Assembly: GCF_027359675.1 (NCBI RefSeq)
Contig: NZ_CP114786.1
Coordinates: 4,314,501-4,378,500, forward strand
DNA length: 64,000 nucleotides
Direction of reading: 5' to 3'
From: Roseibium sp. Sym1
Lineage (GTDB): Bacteria; Pseudomonadota; Alphaproteobacteria; Rhizobiales; Stappiaceae
Below are positions 27,011 through 34,506 of the stretch, piece by piece (position 1 is the first letter of the stretch; each line of letters opens with the position of its first letter). The position numbers and the translations under genes are program-made. Below the pieces are notes generated by a model. That model was not told the origin of the DNA and did no database searches. It saw only the letters and a list, made by a program, of their open reading frames with translations.

Positions 27011-27202
27011 GATGGAATGGTTTCCGAATCCGGCATCCGGATCGGGATTAAAAGGGAACACGGTGCGGCGTAGCCAACAGGCACCAAATCCGTGACTGCC
27101 CCCGCAACTGTGAGCGGCGAGCGACCCTGGAACACCACTGGGTAACCCCGGGAAGGACCAGGCAAGCTGTGACCCGCAAGTCAGGAGACCTGCCATTTCA
27201 TC
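27011..27202 (+). ncRNA. Cobalamin riboswitch
   Basis: The leader contains the diagnostic adenosylcobalamin-aptamer blocks in order: AAAGGGAACACGGTGCGG, CCGTGACTGCCCCCGCAACT with GTGAGCGG, CCACTGGGTAACCCCGGGAA, then AAGCTGTGACCCGCAAGTCA ending in the B12 box GGAGACCTGCC. The outer P1 helix can form between GATGGAAT (27011-27018) and ATTTCATC (27195-27202). A hairpin just downstream (CCGGG and CCCGG, 27220-27238) borders a GGAGGAG ribosome-binding site, suggesting translational control. It precedes a BtuFCD-like ABC transporter, so B12 should repress cobalamin or cobalt uptake. Confidence 0.95.
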
Positions 27203-27245
27203 TTCAACTTCAACCCGGGCGGGGTGCCCCGGAGGAGCGAGTGAC

Positions 27246-27389
27246 ATGGCACATCAGCCCTTGCTGACACAGACAGGCATTCGGTTTCCAGACGCCCCGC
27301 GCAATCGCGGAGGGCGATATGAACCGGACAGACGTTTCTCGCACTTTCAGACATTCAGGTCTGCTGGCACCTGCCGGCAGTCTCGGTGA
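27246..27389 (+). CDS. 47-codon leader reading frame behind the riboswitch (uncertain)
   Basis: ATG at 27246 is preceded by GGAGGAGCGAGTGAC, the strongest ribosome-binding site in this leader and the one next to the riboswitch's expression hairpin. The 47-residue product (MAHQPLLTQTGIRFPDAPRN, then an Arg-rich tail) matches no family I recognise. It may be a leader peptide whose translation reports riboswitch state, or the 5' remnant of a lost gene. Confidence 0.35.
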   Translation: MAHQPLLTQTGIRFPDAPRNRGGRYEPDRRFSHFQTFRSAGTCRQSR

Positions 27390-27594
27390 TCGTGCCGCCA
27401 GGGCAATGTGCCCGAACGGCCATGCAAACGCTCTTGCAAACCGGCACAGTTGTAATGTAATAACATTACAAAATGGATACGCGGTTGGAGACCATGAACA
27501 GCCGCTTGGACGATGCAAGGTGGGACAGTGCCGGGGTGGCCATGCCCAACCGGCGCATCCCTGTGCCGGGAAGGAGCTGGCCGATGAGCGCTGA
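27319..27594 (+). CDS. 91-codon Cys/His-rich reading frame overlapping DUF1636 gene (doubtful)
   Basis: ATG at 27319 has GGAGGG 4 nt upstream; the frame overlaps the 47-codon frame at its start and the DUF1636 gene by 11 nt at its end. The C-terminal part is rich in Cys and His (CKVGQCRGGHAQPAHPC), reminiscent of a metal site. It also runs straight across the Zur-like palindrome, which argues against coding. Listed because its overlaps could couple translation from the riboswitch to DUF1636. Confidence 0.2.
   Translation: MNRTDVSRTFRHSGLLAPAGSLGDRAARAMCPNGHANALANRHSCNVITLQNGYAVGDHEQPLGRCKVGQCRGGHAQPAHPCAGKELADER
27450..27471. promoter_or_regulatory. Zur-box-like palindrome upstream of DUF1636/ABC operon
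   Basis: The 9-bp arms TTGTAATGT and ACATTACAA are perfectly complementary around AATA. The layout strongly resembles alphaproteobacterial Zur operators (GTAATG/CATTAC arms around an AT centre). It lies 112 bp before the DUF1636 start and about 250 bp behind the riboswitch, so it may regulate an internal promoter in response to zinc. Regulator assignment is by motif resemblance only. Confidence 0.55.
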
Positions 27595-27988
27595 GACCCA
27601 GAGGATCTTTGTCTGCACGGTCTGCCCTCACAAGGGCGGAAGCTGCGGGCCGGGTTATGACCTCCTCCGGAAACTGCAGGACGCGGTGAAGCTGACGGTG
27701 CCGGTGGTCGGCGACGATTTCGAAATATCCGGAACGGCCTGCATCGCGGGATGCTTGCGTCCGTGCATGCTGGCCTTCAGGGCGGGCGGGAAGTCCACCT
27801 ACCTCTTCGGCGATGTCGCCCCGGAGACGGATATCGACGATCTCATCGCCTTTGCGGACCTTTACCGCGAGCGGGAAGAGGGACGGGGACAGGCCGCGGA
27901 CGGGCAAGGCCCGGTGGGGCAGACGGACCTGACCCGCATTCCCGCGGCCATGATCGTCACGCAGGTCGATCCGGCAGCGCTGTCATGA
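27584..27988 (+). CDS. DUF1636 family putative metal-binding protein
   Basis: 134-residue protein with cysteines arranged as in DUF1636 (thioredoxin-like ferredoxin-type): IFVCTVCPHKGGSCGPGY near the N-terminus and GTACIAGCLRPCML at about 50-62. It may bind a 2Fe-2S cluster or a metal ion; the family often occurs beside cobalamin and cobalt genes. AAGGAG lies 8 nt before ATG 27584, which decides the start over in-frame ATGs at 27473, 27494 and 27542. The stop overlaps the ATPase start (ATGA), making it the first gene of the ABC operon. Confidence 0.82.
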   Translation: MSAETQRIFVCTVCPHKGGSCGPGYDLLRKLQDAVKLTVPVVGDDFEISGTACIAGCLRPCMLAFRAGGKSTYLFGDVAPETDIDDLIAFADLYREREEGRGQAADGQGPVGQTDLTRIPAAMIVTQVDPAALS

Positions 27989-28758
27989 GCGGTGCCGCAC
28001 TGTCCGTCAAAAACGTCGGCTGGCGGCCGGGCCGGGGCAGGGCCTTGCTTGAAGACGTCAGTTTTGACCTTGCCCCGGGAAAGGTGCTCGGTATTGCAGG
28101 TGCCAACGGCGCCGGCAAATCGACCCTGCTGCGCCTTCTTTACCGGTTTCACAGGCCGGTGGAGGGGACGGTGTCTCTGGACGGCCGGGATCTCTGGCAG
28201 ATGTCCGCGCGCGAAACGGCGCGCAAGGTGGCGGCGGTCCTGCAGGAGCAGCCGACGGATTTCGCGCTGTCCGTTCGGGAGATCGTGGCCCTTGGCCGGC
28301 GTCCGCACGGCTCGGGGTTTGCCGGCGGCGGACGCAGGGACGCGGATCTCGTCGATGATGCGCTGGAGCGAATGGGCTTGCTGGATTTTTCCGGACGGTC
28401 CTTCGGCACGCTCTCCGGCGGAGAACGCCAGCGGGTCATGGTGGCCAGGGCCCTGGCGCAGGAACCGCAATTGCTGGTCATGGATGAGCCCACCAATCAT
28501 CTCGACATCCGCCATCAGCTCGAGATCGTCGCGTTGATCGGAAGTCTCGACATCACCGTCGTCACCAGCCTCCACGACCTGAACCTGGCGGCGCAACTCT
28601 GCGATCAGGTGCTGCTGCTGTATCGGGGACGGCAGGTTGCCCACGGTCGCCCGGACGAGGTGCTGACGCCCGCGCATATCGAACACGCCTATTCGGTCCG
28701 CGTCAGCCGCCAGGACCCTGCACCGGGCCGCGCGCCTCACTTCAGTTTTCATCTTTAA
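27985..28758 (+). CDS. ABC transporter ATP-binding protein, FecE/BtuD type
   Basis: 257-residue ATPase with Walker A GANGAGKST, Q-loop in VLQEQPTDFAL, signature LSGGERQRVM, Walker B LLVMDEPTNHLD and the H-loop His in VTSLHDLNLAAQL. It belongs to the iron-siderophore/cobalamin subfamily and drives import with the FecCD-like permease and FecB-like binding protein downstream. Its start overlaps the DUF1636 stop. Given the upstream cobalamin riboswitch, cobalamin or a corrinoid is the likely substrate; a metal chelate is the alternative in view of the Zur-like site. Confidence 0.93.
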   Translation: MSGAALSVKNVGWRPGRGRALLEDVSFDLAPGKVLGIAGANGAGKSTLLRLLYRFHRPVEGTVSLDGRDLWQMSARETARKVAAVLQEQPTDFALSVREIVALGRRPHGSGFAGGGRRDADLVDDALERMGLLDFSGRSFGTLSGGERQRVMVARALAQEPQLLVMDEPTNHLDIRHQLEIVALIGSLDITVVTSLHDLNLAAQLCDQVLLLYRGRQVAHGRPDEVLTPAHIEHAYSVRVSRQDPAPGRAPHFSFHL

Positions 28759-28773
28759 TCACGGAGCTTTTTC

Positions 28774-29709
28774 ATGAAACGTCTGGTTCTTGGCCTTGCC
28801 GCGACACTGGTCGCGAGCCCGGCGCTTGCACAAACCACAATCCGGAGCTGTGACCGGGAGGTCACTTTCGAGGAACCGCCCAAGGCGGCGGTCTCCAACG
28901 ACGTGAACCTGACAGAGATGATGCTGGTGCTCGGCCTGAGCGACCGGATGGTCGGTTATACCGGGATTTCCGGCTGGAAGACGCTTGACGAGGAAATGCG
29001 CGAAGGGGTCGCCGAACTGCCCGAACTTGCCGAAAAATATCCGGGCAGGGAGGTGCTGATCGGCGCGGATGCGGATTTCTTCTTCGCCGGCTGGAACTAC
29101 GGCATGAAAGTCGGCGGTGAAGTGACACCGGAGACGCTGGCTCCCTTCGGCATCGAGGTCTACGAACTGACCGAATCCTGCATTCATATCGGCGACAAGC
29201 CGAAGGTCTCCATGGATGACATGTATAACGACTTGCTCAATCTCGGCAGGATCTTCGGTGTCGAGGACACCGCCTACGACCTGGTCGCCGCCTACAAGCT
29301 GGAACTGGACCGGATCACGTCCACTCTCGGTGCGGATGAGGAACCGCCGCGGGTGTTTGTTTATGACAGCGGCGAGGACAAGCCTTTCACGGCCGGACGA
29401 TATGCCATGCCCACCGCCCTGATCGAGGCGGCAGGTGGCGTCAACGTGCTCGACGAATTCGAAAAGAGCTGGGCACGGATCGACTGGGAGACCGTTGTCG
29501 AGAAGAACCCGGAAGTGGTGGTGATCGTCAACTACGGCAATGTCACCGCGGAGCAGAAGCGCAACTTCATGAAAAACAATCCGGCGCTTGCGGGTATCGA
29601 TGCGGTCAGGAACGACCGCTTCGTGACGCTGGACTATGTCGAGGCTACGCCGGGGCCGCGCAACATCAGGGCGGTGAAGACGCTCGCCGACGCCTTTTGG
29701 GGAGACTGA
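28774..29709 (+). CDS. ABC transporter periplasmic binding protein, FecB/BtuF type
   Basis: 311-residue protein, signal peptide MKRLVLGLAATLVASPALAQ. It shows the two-lobed helical-backbone fold of TroA-type siderophore/cobalamin binders: EVTFEEPPKAAVSNDVNLTE then MMLVLGLSDRMVGYTG, and late VVVIVNYGNVTAEQKRNFM with NPALAGIDAVRNDRFV. It delivers ligand to the FecCD permease. It begins 15 nt after the ATPase gene and ends 3 nt before the permease start. Ligand identity (corrinoid or metal-siderophore) is not fixed by sequence. Confidence 0.92.
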   Translation: MKRLVLGLAATLVASPALAQTTIRSCDREVTFEEPPKAAVSNDVNLTEMMLVLGLSDRMVGYTGISGWKTLDEEMREGVAELPELAEKYPGREVLIGADADFFFAGWNYGMKVGGEVTPETLAPFGIEVYELTESCIHIGDKPKVSMDDMYNDLLNLGRIFGVEDTAYDLVAAYKLELDRITSTLGADEEPPRVFVYDSGEDKPFTAGRYAMPTALIEAAGGVNVLDEFEKSWARIDWETVVEKNPEVVVIVNYGNVTAEQKRNFMKNNPALAGIDAVRNDRFVTLDYVEATPGPRNIRAVKTLADAFWGD

Positions 29710-29712
29710 TCC

Positions 29713-30810
29713 TTGTTGCAGAAGGCGGCCGGCGGTCCCGTTCCGGAACCGGCCCGGACGGGTCGGGAGCGCCGGTCCGCGGCAAGACCCGCAATTGCGC
29801 TGATGATATCGGGCGGGCTTGTCGCGCTCGCCGTGTCGGTGGTGGTGGGCGTGTCCGTCGGCGCGGTCTCCGTGCCGTCCGGCACCGTGTTCGGGGTCGT
29901 TGCCAACAAGGTCTGGCCCGGACTGGCCGATGCGGACTGGTCGGCGGGGCGCGAGGCGATCGTCTGGGACATCCGCCTGCCGCGGGTGTTGCTGGCCGGT
30001 CTCGTCGGCGCCGGGCTGGCCCTGGTGGGCGCGGCGCTTCAGGCGGTTACGCGCAATCCGCTCGCGGATCCGCATCTCCTCGGGATTTCGTCGGGCGGGG
30101 CGGCCGGCGCCATTCTGGCGTTGCTGCATACCGGCCTCTTTCTGGGTCTGTTGACCGTGCCGCTGATGGCCTTTGCCGGCGCATTGGCCGCAACGCTGAT
30201 CGTGCTTGGCGTGACGCGTTTTGCCTCGGCGGCAAGCGCGGACAAGCTGGTTCTGGCCGGTGTCGCGGTGTCCTTCGTGATCATGGCAGTTGCCAACATC
30301 CTGATCTTCCTGGGCGATCCACGGGCCACACATACGGTGGTGTTCTGGATGCTGGGCGGCCTTGGCCTGGCGAAGTGGAGCCACCTCCTGTTTCCGCTTG
30401 GAATTCTGTTGCTCGTCACGCCGTATCTGCTGCTGAGGGCCGCGGACCTGAACGCCATGACCATCGGTGACGAAACCGCGGCCACCCTCGGAATTCCGGT
30501 CGCCCGGTTCCGCCTGACCGTGTTTGTCGCTGGTGCGCTGATCACGGGCGTGATGGTCGCCTTTTCCGGGATCATCGGGTTTGTCGGCCTGATGATCCCG
30601 CATATCGCCCGAGGCCTCACGGGAGGCAGCTACACGCGCGTGCTGCCTGTCTCCGCGCTGCTCGGGGCAATCTTCCTGATCTGGGCCGATATTCTCGCAC
30701 GCACGCTGATGGCGCCGGAGGACATGCCGATCGGCATCGTCACCGGCCTGATCGGCGGCGTGTTCTTCATTGCGCTGCTGCGGTCGAAGGCCGGCGCGGA
30801 CGGCCGCTGA
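29713..30810 (+). CDS. ABC transporter permease, FecCD/BtuC family
   Basis: 365-residue inner-membrane protein with about ten helices. Family signatures: IRLPRVLLAGLVGAGLALVG then AALQAVTRNPLADPHLLGIS, and GFVGLMIPHIARGLTGGSYT. It forms the homodimeric channel with the FecE-like ATPase. Start is TTG at 29713 with GGGGAG 9 nt upstream; no ATG is available before the first helix. The last 44 nt overlap the convergent MFS gene, so the two transcripts are antisense to each other at their 3' ends. Confidence 0.92.
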   Translation: MLQKAAGGPVPEPARTGRERRSAARPAIALMISGGLVALAVSVVVGVSVGAVSVPSGTVFGVVANKVWPGLADADWSAGREAIVWDIRLPRVLLAGLVGAGLALVGAALQAVTRNPLADPHLLGISSGGAAGAILALLHTGLFLGLLTVPLMAFAGALAATLIVLGVTRFASAASADKLVLAGVAVSFVIMAVANILIFLGDPRATHTVVFWMLGGLGLAKWSHLLFPLGILLLVTPYLLLRAADLNAMTIGDETAATLGIPVARFRLTVFVAGALITGVMVAFSGIIGFVGLMIPHIARGLTGGSYTRVLPVSALLGAIFLIWADILARTLMAPEDMPIGIVTGLIGGVFFIALLRSKAGADGR

Positions 30811-32011
30811 GCAGGATGAACACCATGATCGTCATGTTCACAAGGTTCCAGGCGATGCCGTTCAGGAAGGCCATCGAGTAGGAGCCGGTGAGATCGTAGA
30901 TCCAGCCGGACAGCCAGCCGCCAAGGGCCATGCCGAGGATGGTCGACATGATCACCAGGCCGACCCGCTGGCCGGCTTCCCTGGCGGGCAGGTATTCGCG
31001 CACGATCACCGCGTAGCTCGGCACGATGCCGCCCTGGGAGAGGCCGAAGATCAGCGAGACCAGGTAGAGCGAGGCCAGGCCGTTGAACGGGATATAGAGA
31101 AACAGCGCGGCACATTGCAGGACCGAGCCGATCAGGAGGGTCTTCACGCCGCCGATCTTGTCGGCGACGAAGCCCGAGGCGAGGCGGCTGATCACGCCGG
31201 CTCCCGTCATCAGGGCAAGCATGTCCGCGCCGGGCGCGACGCCGAAACCGAGGTCGACGCAATAGGCAACGATATGGACCTGCGGCATCGACATGGCCAC
31301 ACAGCAGCCGATACCGGCCAGCACCAGGAGCCATTGTAGGCTTCCCGGCCGAAGCCCGGTGGTCTGATCACCGAAGGACCGGGCGCCGGGCGCGGCGGCA
31401 AAGGCGGTTTCCGGAGGCGGGCGGCGCAGGATCAGGGCGAGCGGCACCATGGTCACGAGGCAGATCACCCCGATCATCAGGTAGGTCTCGCGCCAGTCGG
31501 TTGTTGCAAGGCTCCACTGGATGAAGGTCGGCCAGAGCACGCCGGCCAGGTAGTTGCCGCAGGCGGCACAGGCAACGGCAAGGCCGCGGCGCTTGACGAA
31601 CCAGTGAGAGACGTCGGCGATCAGCGGCCCGAAGGTCGCCGCCGTGCCAAGGCCGACCAGAACGCCCTGGGCCAGGGAGAACAGCCAGATATCCCGCGCC
31701 ATGGCCGCGAGTGAAAAGCCGGCGCCGAGTGCAATGGCGGAGCCGATCACTGGCGGCACGATGCCGAAGCGGTCGACGACCCGGCCGAGCAGGTAGTTGC
31801 CGGCGGCAAAACCGAGCATGGTCGCCGTGTAGGGCAGGGACGCGTCGGCCCGGTCGATGCCGAAATCCGACTGGACAGCCGGCAGCACCACGACAACCGC
31901 CCACATGCCCGCCCCGCCAAGCGTGCTCAGCAGGATCGAGATCGCCAGGCGGAACCAGGCATAGGGGCCGTCCTGGACGTAAGGATCGGGCGCGGTGGCA
32001 ACAGTCATCAT
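30767..32011 (-). CDS. MFS transporter, monocarboxylate/oxalate-formate type
   Basis: 414-residue inner-membrane protein with 12 predicted helices. AWFRLAISILLSTLGGAGMW and LPYTATMLGFAAGNYLLGRV, with a second repeat at ALMTGAGVISRLASGFVADK, resemble the monocarboxylate porter/oxalate-formate antiporter group. Probable proton-linked uptake or exchange of a small organic acid. ATG 32011 (or the adjacent ATG 32008) is chosen since the preceding in-frame stretch is not membrane-protein-like. Convergent with the ABC permease gene and overlapping it by 44 nt. Confidence 0.9.
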   Translation of the reverse strand: MMTVATAPDPYVQDGPYAWFRLAISILLSTLGGAGMWAVVVVLPAVQSDFGIDRADASLPYTATMLGFAAGNYLLGRVVDRFGIVPPVIGSAIALGAGFSLAAMARDIWLFSLAQGVLVGLGTAATFGPLIADVSHWFVKRRGLAVACAACGNYLAGVLWPTFIQWSLATTDWRETYLMIGVICLVTMVPLALILRRPPPETAFAAAPGARSFGDQTTGLRPGSLQWLLVLAGIGCCVAMSMPQVHIVAYCVDLGFGVAPGADMLALMTGAGVISRLASGFVADKIGGVKTLLIGSVLQCAALFLYIPFNGLASLYLVSLIFGLSQGGIVPSYAVIVREYLPAREAGQRVGLVIMSTILGMALGGWLSGWIYDLTGSYSMAFLNGIAWNLVNMTIMVFILLSGRPRRPSTAAAQ

Positions 32012-32108
32012 CGGCTTTCCGGAAATATTCCGTTCCTGCCTATCAGGTCCGGCAAGCCGGAACCAACAAATATCCTTGAAGCCAATGAACAGTTTTTGAA
32101 ATGAATGG

Positions 32109-32134
32109 ACCGGAAGTCCCGGAGGACTTCCGGT
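32109..32134 (-). terminator. Stem-loop downstream of NmrA-like gene
   Basis: ACCGGAAGTCC and GGACTTCCGGT form a perfect 11-bp stem around CGGA, 16 nt past the NmrA-like stop, followed on the minus strand by CCATTCATTT. It is probably an intrinsic terminator with a weak U-run. Confidence 0.6.
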
Positions 32135-32149
32135 GTGATGCAAGTCCGA

Positions 32150-33016
32150 TCAGGCCTGTTCGCCCTGCTGGGCCAGGACTTCCGTCACGAAGTCGCGCAA
32201 GGTCCGCGTCGGATGCCCGGTCAGGTCCTCCAGGGCGGTGGAAACCGTTTCAAGTTCACCGGCAGCCGCGCCCCTGTCCGCATCGGCAAGCGCCTTTGCA
32301 AAGCCGTCCGGAAGGCCGGCCTGGACCAGGATCCCGGCATAAGTTTCCTCGGGCAGATTGGTGAACGGGATCTCCCGTCCGCTCTGGCGGGAGATTTCCA
32401 CGGCCAGGTCCGCAAGGGTGAAGGCCGGTCGCCCGCCCAGTTCGAGAGCGCGCGTGGACAGGTCGTCTCCCGCGATCACCCGGGCCGCGGCTTCGGCATA
32501 ATCTTCGCGTCCGGCCGCGGAGAACCTTCCGTCTCCAGCAGCGCCGACGACAGCGCCATGGGCAAGGGCCGCTGCGACCGTTCCGGCGAAATTCTCCACG
32601 TACCAGCCGTTGCGCAGCACCGCATGGGCAATGCCGCTTTCCGCCAGCAGCGTTTCGGTGGCTACATGTTCCTGGGCAAGGATCAGGCTCGACTTCGGCA
32701 CGTTCAGAAGACTGGTATAGGCAATGAAGCGGACCCCGGCTGCCTTTGCCGCCTCGATGACCGCCGCATGCTGCGGTACGCGCTTGCCGACTTCGGATCC
32801 GGAAATCATCAGCAGCCGGTCGACACCTTGAAGGGCGGTGGACAGGCTTGCCGGATCGTCATAGTCCCCCTTGACGACCGAGACCCGGGCAGAGGCAAGG
32901 TCCTGTGCCTTTTCCGGTGAACGGACAAGGGCACGGACTGGTTGGGAGGTCTGTTTTACCAGGTGTTTCAGGACAAGTCGGCCCAGCTGGCCGTTGGCCC
33001 CCGTGACTGCGATCAT
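32150..33016 (-). CDS. NmrA/QorB-like NAD(P)H-binding reductase
   Basis: 288-residue atypical short-chain dehydrogenase. MIAVTGANGQLGRLVLKHLV is the N-terminal Rossmann glycine motif (GxxGxxG), with VRALVRSPEKA supplying the NADP-preferring basic residue and YTSLLNVPKSSL the active-site region. It resembles E. coli QorB-type NAD(P)H:quinone oxidoreductases and azoreductase-like proteins. AAGGAG lies before ATG 33016. It is divergent from an HxlR regulator with an operator between them, the usual arrangement for electrophile- or quinone-induced reductases. Confidence 0.9.
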   Translation of the reverse strand: MIAVTGANGQLGRLVLKHLVKQTSQPVRALVRSPEKAQDLASARVSVVKGDYDDPASLSTALQGVDRLLMISGSEVGKRVPQHAAVIEAAKAAGVRFIAYTSLLNVPKSSLILAQEHVATETLLAESGIAHAVLRNGWYVENFAGTVAAALAHGAVVGAAGDGRFSAAGREDYAEAAARVIAGDDLSTRALELGGRPAFTLADLAVEISRQSGREIPFTNLPEETYAGILVQAGLPDGFAKALADADRGAAAGELETVSTALEDLTGHPTRTLRDFVTEVLAQQGEQA

Positions 33017-33079
33017 CGTGTTTCTCCTTGGGCTGGTGTTCGGTTTTCGATGCGACAATTGCCATGTAGACGAGGTGCT

Positions 33080-33094
33080 TACTTTTTGTTAGTA
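33080..33094. promoter_or_regulatory. HxlR/YodB-type operator TACT-N7-AGTA
   Basis: TACT-TTTTGTT-AGTA lies in the 138-bp divergent region between the NmrA-like reductase and the HxlR regulator. It matches the TACT-N7-AGTA form reported for YodB/HxlR-family repressors, and a longer imperfect dyad (ACTTTTTGT/ACAAAAAGG) surrounds it. Confidence 0.6.
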
Positions 33095-33154
33095 CGTACA
33101 AAAAGGTTAGTTTTGAGATTTTTCGATCTCGCAGGCACAAGGCAGGAAAACTTG

Positions 33155-33595
33155 ATGGCGGACGCCCCCGAAACATCGCCCGGATCTGCACCGGACAGCA
33201 GCAAGCCGTTGTCCGAGATCGTGCGCCGGGGGGAGCTCTTCAACCGCAACTGTCCGTCACGGGAGGTGCTGAAACACCTGACCAGCCGCTGGGGTGTCCT
33301 GGTGCTGATTGCGCTTCTGGAACGCGAACACCGCTTTTCCGAGCTCCGGCGCAAGGTTGGCGGGGTCAGTGAGAAGATGCTGGCGCAGACGCTGCAGACG
33401 CTTGAGGCGGACGGTTTCGTCAACCGCCATTCACATCCCGTAGTGCCGCCCCATGTCGACTACAGCCTGACACCGATCGGCCGGGAAGTGGCGGTCAAGG
33501 TGCGTGACTTCGCCGACTGGATCGAGGTCAATATCGGCCGGATCCTTGCCGTGCAGAGGGAAAGGGCGCCCGAGACCACCGCGCCGGTGGCCTGA
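33155..33595 (+). CDS. HxlR-family transcriptional regulator
   Basis: 146-residue winged-helix regulator. CPSREVLKHLTSRWGVLVLI is the HxlR signature, with the cysteine (C31) placed as in redox- and electrophile-sensing members such as YodB and QorR. FSELRRKVGGVSEKMLAQTL is the recognition helix region and VPPHVDYSLTPIGREV the wing and dimer interface. It probably represses the divergent NmrA-like reductase and itself through the TACT-N7-AGTA site, releasing on thiol modification. Its 3' end is 6 bp from the convergent XRE gene. Confidence 0.93.
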   Translation: MADAPETSPGSAPDSSKPLSEIVRRGELFNRNCPSREVLKHLTSRWGVLVLIALLEREHRFSELRRKVGGVSEKMLAQTLQTLEADGFVNRHSHPVVPPHVDYSLTPIGREVAVKVRDFADWIEVNIGRILAVQRERAPETTAPVA

Positions 33596-33601
33596 ACCGG
33601 C

Positions 33602-34405
33602 CTATTCCGCGGCGTTGAGCTGTGAAAGGGCGCCCGCCGCGAGCAGGCAGGTTTCCGAGCTTTCGTCCATCGGCACCATCAGTTCAATGGTCATGCCCTC
33701 GATCACCGCATCCTGGACGGAGGCCAGCTGGCCGAGCAGGGATGTGATCCGCAACCGGCTGCCGTCAGGTGCCATCACCTCAACGGGGACGAAAACGGGG
33801 ACGTCTTCGCGAAAGGTCTCTTCGAGACCGTCGAGCAGGCCTCCAGCCCGCGCCTCTTCCAACAGATCCGCCAGTTCAGGATCCTCTGCGGCTTCCCGAT
33901 AGAGCCGGGCGGCAAAGATCGGGGCGGCTTCCCGCCAGTTCAGGATACGTTCCCGGAAGGCGGATGAGAGGAAGATCCGGAACAGGTTCGGGGGCTGGTT
34001 GCCCGTGTCCGTGAATCCGGACAGAAACAGTTTTCCGGGCGCATTCTGACGCAGGATGGTCCAGCGTTTGTCGAGGACGTAGGCCGGAAACGGCCAATGG
34101 GCGAGCAACCGCTTTTCGATGAGATCGAGCGCCTCGACAACGTCGGGTGAATCCTCAGCGCGGCACTTGTAGGGACTGGCAAAGCCGGCCGTCTCGTAAA
34201 GCACCTGGCTGCGGCCGACCGGAAGGGCGAGTTCACGTTCGATCCGCTGGATCATGTAGCGGCTGGGCGAGGCCCGGCCTGTCTCGAGGAAGGAGACATG
34301 GCGCTGCGTGGAGCCTAGTTTCGCGGCCAGATCGGCCTGGGACAGCCCGCGCTCGTGACGCAGCGCTTTCAGGGTCATGCCGAAGGCGGGACGCTGCTCA
34401 CTCAT
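33602..34405 (-). CDS. XRE-family regulator with MmyB-like C-terminal domain
   Basis: 267 residues. The helix-turn-helix (about 9-65: TLKALRHERGLSQADLAAKL, then STQRHVSFLETGRASPSR) is followed by the MmyB-type ligand-binding domain (about 95-265) with WPFPAYVLDKRWTILRQNAP and RIFLSSAFRERILNW. Such regulators are thought to bind fatty-acid-like ligands in a PAS-like pocket. GGAAGAGAG precedes ATG 34405. It is divergent from the MAPEG gene 101 bp away and may regulate it. Confidence 0.9.
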   Translation of the reverse strand: MSEQRPAFGMTLKALRHERGLSQADLAAKLGSTQRHVSFLETGRASPSRYMIQRIERELALPVGRSQVLYETAGFASPYKCRAEDSPDVVEALDLIEKRLLAHWPFPAYVLDKRWTILRQNAPGKLFLSGFTDTGNQPPNLFRIFLSSAFRERILNWREAAPIFAARLYREAAEDPELADLLEEARAGGLLDGLEETFREDVPVFVPVEVMAPDGSRLRITSLLGQLASVQDAVIEGMTIELMVPMDESSETCLLAAGALSQLNAAE

Positions 34406-34506
34406 GCGGGCTCTCTTCCTTATTCCCCGCAAGGGAATTGCCGGGGCTCCGGAAAGTCTTAGGCTCCGCTTCGATCTCGCGCAACACACGAAGACTGGAG
34501 CAACCG

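Noticed and set aside
28759-30603. 614-codon minus-strand open frame opposite the binding-protein and permease genes
   Set aside because: Antisense shadow; the plus strand has signal peptide, fold signatures and operon spacing.
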